Under the pieces are notes generated by a model. That model saw nothing but the letters and a program-made list of their open reading frames with translations, made no database searches and was not told the origin of the DNA. DNA of 64,000 bases from QGON01 sp963691905. Its GTDB lineage: Bacteria; Pseudomonadota; Gammaproteobacteria; Chromatiales; Chromatiaceae. The stretch covers positions 310,001 through 374,000 of the forward strand of contig OY829893.1 in NCBI GenBank assembly GCA_963691905.1. The letters are read 5' to 3'. The position numbers and the translations under genes are program-made. This document shows, piece by piece, positions 1 through 7,933 of this stretch. Each line of letters begins with the position of its first letter. Position 1 is the stretch's first letter.

Positions 1-1
1 G

Positions 2-1504
2 ATCGTTCAGGCTTCCGGCTTCACCCCCTACGATGCCAATAAACTGCCTGAGTTTGGCTACGACAAGAGCGCGGACGTGGTCACCAATCTCGAACTCGAA
101 GCGCTGGCCAAGGCTGCCAACGGCGGACCGATCAAGCGTCCTTCCGACGGCAAAGAGATAAAGTCTGTCGCCTTCGTTCAGAACGCCGGTCAATGTTCCG
201 ATGAAGAGGGCAAGCTTGCTTATTTTTCTGGCGTTACCGATCTGGTCTCCATCAAGCAGGCGATGTACTTCAAGGAGCTGAACGGCGACTGTGACACCAC
301 GGTCCTATTCGACAACCTGCGCACCCCTGGTGCCGCCGGTGAGGATTTCTACCGCGCCGGACAGGAAGCGATGGTTCTCTTCTCCAAGGGTATCGTCTCA
401 CAAGTGGTTCCCGGTGATAGCCTGACGGTCAAGTTCAAGGACCTGATCCTGAACGAAGATACCGAGATGGATTGCGATCTGGTGGTGCTGGCAGTCGGCA
501 TGGAACCCAACTCCGGCCCTGATCCCTACTACGCTACCGAAGGTGCAGGCGCGCCGGAACCAGGCGAAGATGCCAACCCAAACGCTGTACCTGAAATCAG
601 CGTCGACTCCATCCTCAACCTCGACTACCGTCAGGGCACCGACCTGCCGCAGCTGAAGTATGGTTTCAACGACTCCCACTTCATCTGCTTCCCTTACGAG
701 ACCCGCCGTACCGGCATCTACGCCGCCGGTCCTGTGCGCCGTCCCATGGATATACAGCAGGCGCGTGATGACGCAGCCGGCGCCACCATGAAGGCAATCC
801 AGGCGGCAGAGAACGCAGGCAAGGGAATGGCTGCCCATCCCCGTGCCGGCGACCTCTCCTACCCGATTTTTCGTAAGGAGGGCTGCACCCAGTGCAAGCG
901 TTGTACGGTTGAGTGCCCCTTCGGCGCCATCAACGAGGACGAGAAGCGTTATCCGTTGTTCAACGAAGCCCGTTGCCGCCGCTGCGGCACCTGCATGGGC
1001 GCCTGCCCGGTGCGTGTCATCTCCTTCGAAAACTACAGCATCGACACCGTCGGCCAGCAGATCAAGAACGTCGAGATCCCGGAAGAGTGGGACGAGAAAC
1101 CCCGCATCCTGGTGCTGGCCTGCGAGAACGACGCCTACCCGGCGCTCGATCAGGCAGCCATGAACGGCGTTGAGATCAATCCCTGGGCACGTGTCATCCC
1201 GGTACGTTGCCTCGGTTCTGTGAGCCTCTCCTGGATCACCGACTCCCTCAACAACGGCTACGACGGCATCGTCCTGATGGGATGCCAGCGTGGAGAGGAC
1301 TACCAGTGCCATTTCGTACGCGGTTCCGCCATGGCGGCCGAGCGTATGAGCAAGGTCGGCGATACCCTGCAGACCCTCAACCTCGAACCCGAGCGTGTTG
1401 TGGTCTACGAGGTCGCCATCACCGATATCGAACGTGCGCCCAAGCTGATCAACGACATGGCTGAGACCATTGAGAAGATCGGCATGAGCCCATTCAAGTT
1501 CTAA
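2..1504 (+). CDS. qmoB: QmoB, quinone-interacting membrane-bound oxidoreductase subunit B (5' truncated)
   Basis: HdrA-like flavin/iron-sulfur subunit that, by family knowledge, passes electrons between APS reductase and the quinone pool. The reading frame is open to the window edge, so the N-terminus is missing; the first readable residues (ASGFTPYDANKLPEFGY) are typical of the HdrA/Qmo flavoprotein family. Two ferredoxin-type cysteine clusters are visible, CTQCKRCTVECP near nt 885 and CRRCGTCMGACP near nt 973. They are followed by a C-terminal MvhD-like domain (about nt 1095-1490), which separates QmoB from QmoA. It is followed 11 nt later by hdrC and then hdrB in an apparent operon; qmoA would be expected upstream of the window. 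Confidence 0.9.
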   Translation: MVQASGFTPYDANKLPEFGYDKSADVVTNLELEALAKAANGGPIKRPSDGKEIKSVAFVQNAGQCSDEEGKLAYFSGVTDLVSIKQAMYFKELNGDCDTTVLFDNLRTPGAAGEDFYRAGQEAMVLFSKGIVSQVVPGDSLTVKFKDLILNEDTEMDCDLVVLAVGMEPNSGPDPYYATEGAGAPEPGEDANPNAVPEISVDSILNLDYRQGTDLPQLKYGFNDSHFICFPYETRRTGIYAAGPVRRPMDIQQARDDAAGATMKAIQAAENAGKGMAAHPRAGDLSYPIFRKEGCTQCKRCTVECPFGAINEDEKRYPLFNEARCRRCGTCMGACPVRVISFENYSIDTVGQQIKNVEIPEEWDEKPRILVLACENDAYPALDQAAMNGVEINPWARVIPVRCLGSVSLSWITDSLNNGYDGIVLMGCQRGEDYQCHFVRGSAMAAERMSKVGDTLQTLNLEPERVVVYEVAITDIERAPKLINDMAETIEKIGMSPFKF

Positions 1505-1515
1505 GGGAGCCTTCA

Positions 1516-2127
1516 ATGAGCACAAATAGTCAAAAATACCGCAACAGCTTCCTGAAGGAAGTTGAGGCGAACGTCGAAGAGGGCGAATGGGTCAAGATGT
1601 GCATGCAGTGTGGCGTGTGCGCTGGCTCCTGTCCTTTAGGCAAGCATTGGGACCACCCGCCGCAGGAGATCTTCATGATGATCCGTGCGGGCAAGCGTGA
1701 AGAGGTTCTTACCTCCGACTCCATGTGGATGTGTACCTCTTGCTACAACTGTATCGCACGCTGCCCACGCGGCCTGCCGATCACCCACATCATGCACGGT
1801 CTCGCCACCTACGCGAAACGCCTCGGCCTGGCGCCGAAGAACCAACCGACTCAGGGATTCTCTCAGCTGTTCTGGGACAACCTGATGAAGAAGGGCCGTG
1901 TGAATGAGCTCAAAATGGGCCTCTCCATGTATTTCAAGGACGGCTTCGCCCAAGGCGTCAAAAACGCCATGGCCAACCAGAAGCTGGGTCAGAACATGAT
2001 GAAGGCCAAACGCATGAACGCCATGGAGATCATGGGTGGGCACGGCGTCAAGAGTCCTGGCGATCTGGCAAAGATCATCAAAAAAGCCCAGGAAATCGAA
2101 GACGGCAAAATCCAGGACTTCAGCTGA
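1516..2127 (+). CDS. hdrC: HdrC-like iron-sulfur protein of the Qmo complex
   Basis: A 203-aa heterodisulfide-reductase subunit C homologue that would relay electrons between QmoB and HdrB. Two complete 4Fe-4S motifs are visible: CMQCGVCAGSCP at residues 29-40 and CTSCYNCIARCP at residues 73-84. No membrane span is evident, unlike canonical QmoC, which carries a haem-b membrane domain. The ATG follows a GGGAG ribosome-binding site and lies 11 nt after qmoB. Position between qmoB and hdrB supports the qmoAB-hdrCB arrangement known from some sulfur oxidisers and Gram-positive sulfate reducers. Confidence 0.9.
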   Translation: MSTNSQKYRNSFLKEVEANVEEGEWVKMCMQCGVCAGSCPLGKHWDHPPQEIFMMIRAGKREEVLTSDSMWMCTSCYNCIARCPRGLPITHIMHGLATYAKRLGLAPKNQPTQGFSQLFWDNLMKKGRVNELKMGLSMYFKDGFAQGVKNAMANQKLGQNMMKAKRMNAMEIMGGHGVKSPGDLAKIIKKAQEIEDGKIQDFS

Positions 2128-2143
2128 GCGAGGACATACCCAA

Positions 2144-3043
2144 ATGGCTAAGATAGAACTTTCATTCTACCCGGGGTGCTCCTCACAGACAGGCGCATCC
2201 TCATCCAACTACCTCGTCTCTGCACAGACTATGTGCGAGGAGCTGGATATCACCCTCAACGAGATCCCCGACTGGAACTGCTGCGGCGCTTCCATCGGTT
2301 ACGGCGGCGGTGGCGAACTGCCACGTCTGACCCTCTCTGCCCGTAACATTGCACTCTCCGAAGAGCACAATGCCGGTCAGGAGATCGTCGCCACCTGCGC
2401 CGCCTGCTGGCTCTCCACCCGTGAGGCCAAAGAGCGTCTGCATGAAGACGAGCAGATGTTCAAGGATGCCAATACCGCACTGGCAGAAGGCGGACTTCGC
2501 TATAAAGGCGAAGTCGGCGTCCGCCACATGGTTGAGGTGCTGATTGAGGATATCGGTTTCGACGCCATCAAGGAGAAGGTCAAGAAGCCTCTGGAAGGCC
2601 TCAAGATCGCCGGTTATGTCGGCTGTCAGACCAACCGTCCCTTTGGTATCGCCGGCGAGTCCTTCGAGAACCCGCAGTATCTCGACAAGATTGTCGAGGC
2701 TGTCGGCGCTGATTCGATCCCAACCTTCGAAAAGAAGGTGCAGTGCTGCGGCGGCGCCCTGGCATTCTCCGAGCCTGAAAAGTCTCAGGAGATGATCCAC
2801 GGCATCATCGAGGCGGCCTACGACAACGGCGCAGACATGATCGTTACCCCCTGCCCACTCTGTCAGGCCAACGTTGAGATCTATCAGGATCAGATCAACG
2901 AGACCTACGGCACCAAGTTCGACATGCCCGTGGTCTACTACTCCACCCTGATGAGCGTCGCCTTCGGCCGCAATGCCCAGGACTCCGCACTAAACGGCCA
3001 CATCATCAAGGCCAAAAAGCTGGAAGAGATCGCGAGCAAATAG
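2144..3043 (+). CDS. hdrB: HdrB-like CCG-domain protein of the Qmo complex
   Basis: A 299-aa heterodisulfide-reductase subunit B homologue. It has two cysteine-rich CCG domains: the first includes CCGASIGYGGGG and a downstream CAAC, the second includes CQTNRPFG, QCCGGALAF and CPLC. In HdrB these ligate the unusual 4Fe-4S clusters at the disulfide-handling site. The start at 2144 was chosen over an upstream in-frame ATG inside hdrC because it follows GAGGA and gives the family's usual MAKIELSFYPGC start. Last gene of the cluster, followed by a strong terminator. It replaces QmoC together with HdrC, so the route to the membrane is not obvious from sequence. Confidence 0.9.
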   Translation: MAKIELSFYPGCSSQTGASSSNYLVSAQTMCEELDITLNEIPDWNCCGASIGYGGGGELPRLTLSARNIALSEEHNAGQEIVATCAACWLSTREAKERLHEDEQMFKDANTALAEGGLRYKGEVGVRHMVEVLIEDIGFDAIKEKVKKPLEGLKIAGYVGCQTNRPFGIAGESFENPQYLDKIVEAVGADSIPTFEKKVQCCGGALAFSEPEKSQEMIHGIIEAAYDNGADMIVTPCPLCQANVEIYQDQINETYGTKFDMPVVYYSTLMSVAFGRNAQDSALNGHIIKAKKLEEIASK

Positions 3044-3077
3044 ACCGATCTTCACCAGCGCTCCTCTTGGGGCAGAC

Positions 3078-3105
3078 AAAAAGCCCGCTTCGGCGGGCTT
3101 TTTTT
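3078..3105 (+). terminator. Rho-independent terminator after hdrB
   Basis: GCCCGC-TTCG-GCGGGC hairpin with a stable tetraloop, flanked by an A-run and a run of seven T. It ends the qmoB-hdrC-hdrB transcript and separates it from the next membrane cassette. Confidence 0.9.
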
Positions 3106-3153
3106 GCCCTGCCCTAACAGACACTGGAAGCGACGAGAGATATCAACGCTCCA

Positions 3154-3162
3154 TGCTATAGT
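3154..3162 (+). promoter_or_regulatory. Possible extended -10 promoter for the ExbB-like cassette
   Basis: TGCTATAGT matches the extended -10 pattern TGnTATAAT with one mismatch. No good -35 is seen. Transcription from about 3169 would make the upstream ATG at 3166 unusable and favour the ATG at 3193. Confidence 0.35.
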
Positions 3163-3192
3163 GAAATGCAACCTTCGCACAGGCATCTCTTT

Positions 3193-3684
3193 ATGGTCAC
3201 GCCAAAGAGCCCCGCTTCCTGGGCAAAACTCATCGAACTGGCCCTTCTGTTTTCGCTCGTGGCTCTGCTCGTCACGCTTTATACCCAAGGCTATCTGGAT
3301 CGCATTCTCGGCAATGTCCTGACCCTGTGGTTCTTTTGTATCATTCTCACCATCGTCCTGCTGGTTGAATCCTTCGCTTTTGCCGGGCGCGACGCCGATG
3401 ACCACTTTTGGTCCTGGCTGACGACCGGGCTTGGCATGTTGGGCACGGTTCTCGGCTTTTCCATGGCGCTGGCCGGACTCGAAGTGGATGCCCTGCATGA
3501 CCCGGCCACCCTCTCGGCCGAGATCGGACGATTCCTGAAAACCGTCTCGTTCGCTATCGATACCACCATGATCGGTTTGTCTGCGGCCATGACGATGGAG
3601 GCCATGAACAAGGTTCGCAAGATGCTGTATGGCGAAAGAACCGCCGAATCCAACACACATGCGGCAGCCTCAGAGAAGGATTAG
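3193..3684 (+). CDS. ExbB/TolQ/MotA-like proton-channel protein
   Basis: A 163-aa inner-membrane protein with two hydrophobic segments near the N-terminus (LIELALLFSLVALLVTLY and LWFFCIILTIVLLVE). A third pair of helices carries the pattern GMLGTVLGFSMALAGL, followed by AIDTTMIGLSAAMTMEAMNKV. This resembles the GLLGTVxG...AL.TT..GL signature of TolQ/ExbB/MotA channel subunits. The protein is much shorter than ExbB or TolQ and lacks the large cytoplasmic loop. An alternative ATG lies at 3166 without a ribosome-binding site; 3193 has an upstream AGG. It is 3 nt from the next gene, an ExbD-like protein, which supports a channel pair. The energised process is unknown. Confidence 0.65.
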   Translation: MVTPKSPASWAKLIELALLFSLVALLVTLYTQGYLDRILGNVLTLWFFCIILTIVLLVESFAFAGRDADDHFWSWLTTGLGMLGTVLGFSMALAGLEVDALHDPATLSAEIGRFLKTVSFAIDTTMIGLSAAMTMEAMNKVRKMLYGERTAESNTHAAASEKD

Positions 3685-3687
3685 GCC

Positions 3688-4305
3688 ATGACCCGGCAGC
3701 GTGAAGACAGCATGTCCATTGTTTTTCGGGACCTGCTGATGCTGCTGGCGCTCTTGATGCTTACCCTGGTGGTGTTATTGATTCCTCTCATCGAGATCAA
3801 GCAGGAGAGCGCTCAGACCGAAATAGAGAAGGCAGCAGGGGATATGATCGCTGAGATCAGCTGGACCTCGGACAGCCCTGCCGATATCGACCTGTGGACT
3901 GACGCACCCGGTGAAGAGAAGGTCGGTTACTCCATGCCCTTCGGCAAGATATTCAATCTGGTAAGGGATGATCTCGGCCGCGACGTGGACTATTCAGGCC
4001 TGAACTACGAGTTTTCCTTCTCCCGCGGCATTCCCGATGGCCGTTATCGCTTCTCCATCGTCTACTACACCGACAACGGCCAGGGCGAAACGCCGGTGGA
4101 TGTGCGCATCTCCATCCGACACCGCCAGGGAAAGCTCATGATACCGATATATGAGGATGTGATGACGCTGGACTACCCTGGGCAGGAGAAGGGCGTCGTG
4201 ACCTTCTCCATGAAAGATAAAAAACTGCTTCCGGACAGCAGATCTTTTGAGCCATTCGATATTTTCCACAGCACGCTGATGCAGAGCCGGACAAAGAGCA
4301 AATAG
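3688..4305 (+). CDS. ExbD/MotB-like single-span protein with beta-sandwich periplasmic domain
   Basis: A 205-aa protein with one N-terminal membrane helix (about residues 12-35, FRDLLMLLALLMLTLVVLL). The Asp at its cytoplasmic end sits where ExbD, TolR and MotB carry the proton-binding aspartate. The periplasmic part (about 55-160) contains ADIDLWTDAPGE and a PDGRYRFSIVYY stretch reminiscent of DUF2135/YfaP-type beta domains rather than the usual ExbD fold or OmpA-like domain. ATG follows GAAGGA and starts 3 nt after the channel gene. Function is not known; the pairing suggests an ion-driven machine whose periplasmic arm binds something other than TonB or peptidoglycan. Confidence 0.6.
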   Translation: MTRQREDSMSIVFRDLLMLLALLMLTLVVLLIPLIEIKQESAQTEIEKAAGDMIAEISWTSDSPADIDLWTDAPGEEKVGYSMPFGKIFNLVRDDLGRDVDYSGLNYEFSFSRGIPDGRYRFSIVYYTDNGQGETPVDVRISIRHRQGKLMIPIYEDVMTLDYPGQEKGVVTFSMKDKKLLPDSRSFEPFDIFHSTLMQSRTKSK

Positions 4306-4770
4306 ATGTTCACCGATCCATTAACGCTGAAATATCTGCTGCTGGCTGTTTTCGCCATCTGGGGAAGCCTGGCTGTCATAGCGACCAGACGCAGCTTCGC
4401 CTCTTTTCTGCTGGGCAGCGGCGTGTTTCTCATCATTGCCTACATTGCACTGGGATCCGGTTTCTCTATCCGCCTGCCCTATCTGCACGAAAAGATGGAG
4501 CTTATCGTCTACTCGGTTCACCAAGAACGTGTGCATGCTCTCGCCCATCCCCTGAATCGTCCTGGCGAACCCATACACATTGTCTTCAGTATCGACCCGG
4601 ACACCCGTGCCGGTGCCCGGATGCGCAAGAGCTTCTTCGATGCAGTCCGCGCCCGTGAAGGCAAGCGCCACCAAACAAAGATTGTTATCGACATGCGTGG
4701 TCACTTCACTGACCTGGGTATCTACAAATATGAGATGCCGCCAGCCATGCCGCCAAAGATGGCGCCGTAG
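4306..4770 (+). CDS. Uncharacterised membrane protein, third gene of the ExbB/ExbD-like cassette
   Basis: A 154-aa protein whose ATG directly follows the stop codon of the ExbD-like gene, so translation is probably coupled. Two membrane helices are visible (about residues 8-26 and 31-50), followed by about 100 polar residues likely on the periplasmic side. These include PIHIVFSIDPDTRAGARM and a short proline/methionine-rich tail. I do not recognise a family. The tight spacing argues that it works with the two preceding channel-like proteins. Confidence 0.6.
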   Translation: MFTDPLTLKYLLLAVFAIWGSLAVIATRRSFASFLLGSGVFLIIAYIALGSGFSIRLPYLHEKMELIVYSVHQERVHALAHPLNRPGEPIHIVFSIDPDTRAGARMRKSFFDAVRAREGKRHQTKIVIDMRGHFTDLGIYKYEMPPAMPPKMAP

Positions 4771-4799
4771 GCCGGTTCAAGCGTAACGGATCGTGCCTA
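4767..4799. repeat. Degenerate short palindromic intergenic repeat (GATC family)
   Basis: A 33-bp copy resembling the repeats at 23446, 37374, 48805 and 55432 (core TAGGC-n-GGATC-TGCC). It lies between convergent genes. Confidence 0.4.
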
Positions 4800-4869
4800 T
4801 GCCTTGAACTGAACAAGCCAATCTTCACAACCGATCTGAATAGACACGATTGAACGAACGCTTCATGTT

Positions 4870-6297
4870 TTATTCCGCGGCAAACAACTTGATATCGATA
4901 CGTTGGTTCTGGCTGGCAACTTGGTTCCAGGCACCGACATCCTGCACTACATGGGGCTCTGGATAGGGCACCTTCATCCCGTCAAATCCCGATGCCTCCA
5001 ACTCGACGAATATATTTCCATTGATCAATGAGGGAGCATTATTCAGATAGTTGGAAAAACCGATCGTTGGAACCACCTGGTTTTTGCCCTCGGTTTCCGC
5101 CAGATCACGGGCGAACACACAGTCTGCAAATGTTGTCTCTCCGAAAGCAGGCACAAACCGGCTCTGATCATTTCTGCCCAGACAATAATTCCCATAGTTG
5201 GCCACCAGCCTTACAGTTCCGGTGAAACCCGCTGCAGCCAGATGATCGATGATCTGGGAGAGCCAGATGACACGCTTATCACTAAACGGCCCTTCGCCAT
5301 AGGGGAATCGCGAATCACGGTTAACCGCCCACTCAAGCAACGGTATCGCTTCTGTTCCAACCTGTTTGCCTAAATCCTCCAAGCGACTTCTCAGCGTCTC
5401 AATGGCTGCTTGCTGCTGCTGTATCAGCACATCCACTTGGGTGACTTTTTCTGTCAGAATATTACGTCCTGACTCCAGCAGCAGCAGGTTTTCCGCCACA
5501 TCCCTCTGTGTCCTGTCGCTATTGATATTCCAGAACCATACCGTTGCCGAGATCGCCAGGCAGGCAACGAATACCATCAGCAACCACTTTGACACACCCC
5601 CTTTTTTGGGAAGGCTCGCAGCAATCGATCGCTGAGCATCATTCAGACGTTCATTCACCTCGGAAAATTGCTGCTCCATGGAACGCAATGACCTTGCAGC
5701 ATTCGCATCCATGCTCTTTGAAAGCAGCTTATGCTGTTGCGCCAACAGTAACGCCATCTGTTTACGGCTGCCTCCCTGCTTGAGTGATTGTTCCGCCTGT
5801 TCAACCAGACCCTGAAACCGATCAATATATTCCGCACCGGCCCTGACTTCATCACCGCCATTCCTCGCCTCCACCACTGCGTGTGTATAACGCGCAACCA
5901 GTGAATCCTGATCGGGGTTGAGATGAAGCGCCTGAATGACTTCGTCGAGATCCTGCGTCTCCAACTCCTTCGGCAGGACGCCCAGCGCACCTAGTGCCCG
6001 CGCCTGGCCAATCGCCAACCCTCCTGCTCTGGAGGTATACATCATCACTGGGATCGCTGCTGTATTGGGATTCGACTTGATCGCTTTCAAGGCCTGAAAG
6101 CCGTCCATACCAGGCATCTCATAATCCAGGAAAACCGCGTCCGGAATATGCTCGCTGAGATAGTCTATCGCGTCACCGGCTGATTCTACGGCATCGACCT
6201 CTATATCGTAGCCAGCCAGGCGTCTCGCAAGCACCTCTCTGGCCGTTTTGGAGTCATCAACAATGAGCGCATGTTTGCGTGCCATATCGATTACCAT
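4870..6297 (-). CDS. Receiver-domain protein with membrane span and OmpA-like periplasmic C-terminus
   Basis: A 475-aa protein with an unusual order. It has an N-terminal response-regulator receiver domain (about residues 8-120; phosphoacceptor Asp in AVFLDYEMPGMDG, conserved Lys in VLPKE). A helical segment follows (about 125-230), then one membrane helix (WLLMVFVACLAISATVWFW, about 238-258), a coiled-coil (about 270-320) and a C-terminal domain probably in the periplasm that ends in NQRIDIKLF. That ending resembles the NRRVEI terminus of OmpA-like domains, but the rest is too divergent to be sure. ATG at 6297 is used; an in-frame ATG lies at 6285. Transcribed divergently from phhB. The layout suggests cytoplasmic phosphorylation controlling a periplasmic activity. 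Confidence 0.7.
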   Translation of the reverse strand: MVIDMARKHALIVDDSKTAREVLARRLAGYDIEVDAVESAGDAIDYLSEHIPDAVFLDYEMPGMDGFQALKAIKSNPNTAAIPVMMYTSRAGGLAIGQARALGALGVLPKELETQDLDEVIQALHLNPDQDSLVARYTHAVVEARNGGDEVRAGAEYIDRFQGLVEQAEQSLKQGGSRKQMALLLAQQHKLLSKSMDANAARSLRSMEQQFSEVNERLNDAQRSIAASLPKKGGVSKWLLMVFVACLAISATVWFWNINSDRTQRDVAENLLLLESGRNILTEKVTQVDVLIQQQQAAIETLRSRLEDLGKQVGTEAIPLLEWAVNRDSRFPYGEGPFSDKRVIWLSQIIDHLAAAGFTGTVRLVANYGNYCLGRNDQSRFVPAFGETTFADCVFARDLAETEGKNQVVPTIGFSNYLNNAPSLINGNIFVELEASGFDGMKVPYPEPHVVQDVGAWNQVASQNQRIDIKLFAAE

Positions 6298-6399
6298 CTG
6301 AATTCGACTATATCCATAAACAATAACAGTATTTATCTTCCAAGAACTATCGAATAATTCGCATCCTGTGAAGTCTCAAGCTAAGAGGATCGGTAAATA

Positions 6400-6747
6400 A
6401 TGTCCACGAATGAGCTAACAAGCGACCATTGTGAAGCCTGCAGGGCAGATGCACCCAGGGTTTCTGATGATGAACTCGCCAGTTTGATAAAAAAGATCCC
6501 AGATTGGAAGATAGAGGTCAGAGACGGCGTCTTGCAGCTGGAAAAAACTTTTTTCTTCAATGACTTTGTTGATGCAGTCGCCTTCACGAACCGGGTCGGT
6601 GAACTAGCGGAGTCCGAAGGGCATCACCCTGCACTGCTGACAGAGTGGGGCAAAGTGACCGTGACCTGGTGGTCTCACAAAATCAAAGGGCTGCACCGCA
6701 ACGATTTCATCATGTCTGCAAAGACCGATCAGATCGCAGCTTCCTAG
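6400..6747 (+). CDS. phhB: Pterin-4a-carbinolamine dehydratase
   Basis: A 115-aa PCD/DCoH-family enzyme that dehydrates 4a-hydroxytetrahydrobiopterin, recycling the pterin cofactor of aromatic amino acid hydroxylases; in bacteria without such hydroxylases a broader pterin role has been proposed. The active-site pattern is visible: SEGHHPALLTEWGKVTVTWW followed by a His and an Asp (LHRNDF). No phenylalanine hydroxylase gene lies nearby. Ends at a shared bidirectional terminator. Confidence 0.93.
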   Translation: MSTNELTSDHCEACRADAPRVSDDELASLIKKIPDWKIEVRDGVLQLEKTFFFNDFVDAVAFTNRVGELAESEGHHPALLTEWGKVTVTWWSHKIKGLHRNDFIMSAKTDQIAAS

Positions 6748-6751
6748 AAAC

Positions 6752-6782
6752 AAAAAAGCCGCACTGATGTGCGGCTTTTTTT
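6752..6782. terminator. Bidirectional terminator between phhB and the YkgJ-family gene
   Basis: AAAAAAGCCGCAC-TGAT-GTGCGGCTTTTTT hairpin with A and T runs on both sides, placed between convergent genes. Confidence 0.9.
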
Positions 6783-6796
6783 GATTCATGGATTAA

Positions 6797-7687
6797 TCAG
6801 GATATCGCGTCTTTCATCTTCTCCGCTTCCCTCTGGCGATGAATCTCCGCCTCGGCCTCCTGGCGCATCTTCAGGATATCCTCCCGCTCTGCCATTCGCT
6901 TCTCATAAGCACCGTCTTTCTCAGGGATGGTTTTGTCGCCAAACAGTACCTGCTTGAGCAGACGCGCACCAAACAGCATCAAGGCAACGTCCTCTTTTTT
7001 GACAGTCTCGTAGAAAGCATCTTCAAGGTCGTAGGTGGCCCGGAAAGAGTCATTCATTACATAGCGGCGCAGCCGGTCCACATCATAGGAACACATGAAG
7101 AAGAATTGCAGACTGGTGTCCGAAGGACGGCCGATACTGGGACCCGCCGAGCGCTTTTTCAGCATCAACTGCAACCACTCACGGTTGATCTGGTCGTACT
7201 GCTCCACACCCTGCTCACGCCGGTAGGCATCGATAGAGATCCTTCGATCCTCGTTATGCCCCATGCAGTGATCCTCCTTGATCATGAAATAGCGGGCTTC
7301 ATCCTCAGTCGCTCCCGCCTCATGCAGCGCCATATGGCCAAGCGGATAGTAACGGCAGGCGGTGGGGCGGTCAGCATAGACACTGCACCCCTCATCGGTG
7401 ACAAACAGGCAGGCACCCTCATCGTCGGTACGCAGCTTTACACCGGGTATGCCGTCCTTATCCATCTCGAACGGCACCGTGTGATTCTTCAATAACTCGG
7501 TTCCACTGATCCCCAGGTTATCCTTCAGACGAAGGATGTCGTAGGGCGTCAGCTGAATATCTGCACGGCGGCAGCACTCATTAAAACAGGATATGCCCTT
7601 GGAGCACTGAAACTGGATCTCAGTACCCGGATCCAGAATATTTGGCACCAGGTCACTTTTGAAAGGGATATCAAACTTTTCGCTCAT
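6797..7687 (-). CDS. YkgJ-family cysteine-cluster protein
   Basis: A 296-aa protein with the CxxxC...C pattern of the YkgJ (PF03692) family: CSKGISCFNECCRRADIQLT, then CLFVTDEGCSVYADRPTACR and GHMAL. These cysteines are believed to bind an iron-sulfur cluster or zinc. The start at 7687 was chosen because it follows GGAGA and gives MSEKFDIPFK; the reading frame remains open 45 nt upstream. The C-terminal 40 residues are charged and probably helical. Role unknown; similar genes often lie near respiratory or flagellar loci, and here aprA is the upstream neighbour. Confidence 0.8.
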   Translation of the reverse strand: MSEKFDIPFKSDLVPNILDPGTEIQFQCSKGISCFNECCRRADIQLTPYDILRLKDNLGISGTELLKNHTVPFEMDKDGIPGVKLRTDDEGACLFVTDEGCSVYADRPTACRYYPLGHMALHEAGATEDEARYFMIKEDHCMGHNEDRRISIDAYRREQGVEQYDQINREWLQLMLKKRSAGPSIGRPSDTSLQFFFMCSYDVDRLRRYVMNDSFRATYDLEDAFYETVKKEDVALMLFGARLLKQVLFGDKTIPEKDGAYEKRMAEREDILKMRQEAEAEIHRQREAEKMKDAIS

Positions 7688-7871
7688 TTTTCTCTCCGCT
7701 GGATCAATTCGGCAAAGGAGCCTGCCGAACACTAATCAGCCAGACTATATTGATTGACTATCGGATTATCATAATCCGCAAATGAATACCGATTACCCTA
7801 CAATTTACAGGCGTTGAGAAACACCTGGTAACTCAGGATTACCGCCCTTCATTTACAGACTCGCTAGAGGC

Positions 7872-7907
7872 AAAAAAGTCCGGATGCCTCGCGGCACCCG
7901 GACTTTT
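7872..7907 (-). terminator. Terminator after aprA
   Basis: Inverted repeat GTCCGG-a-TGCC / GGCA-c-CCGGAC with TCGC loop. On the minus strand it is followed by a T-run, as expected for the end of aprBA. Confidence 0.85.
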
Positions 7908-7933
7908 CACGCCATCAGGCTATCAAGTAAGAC

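Noticed and set aside
398..1525. 375-aa open frame on the minus strand over qmoB
   Set aside because: It lies antisense to a clearly conserved gene and its translation shows no family features; it is an artefact of GC-rich codon use.
2036..2143. N-terminal extension of hdrB
   Set aside because: It overlaps hdrC in another frame and has no ribosome-binding site; the start at 2144 fits the family.
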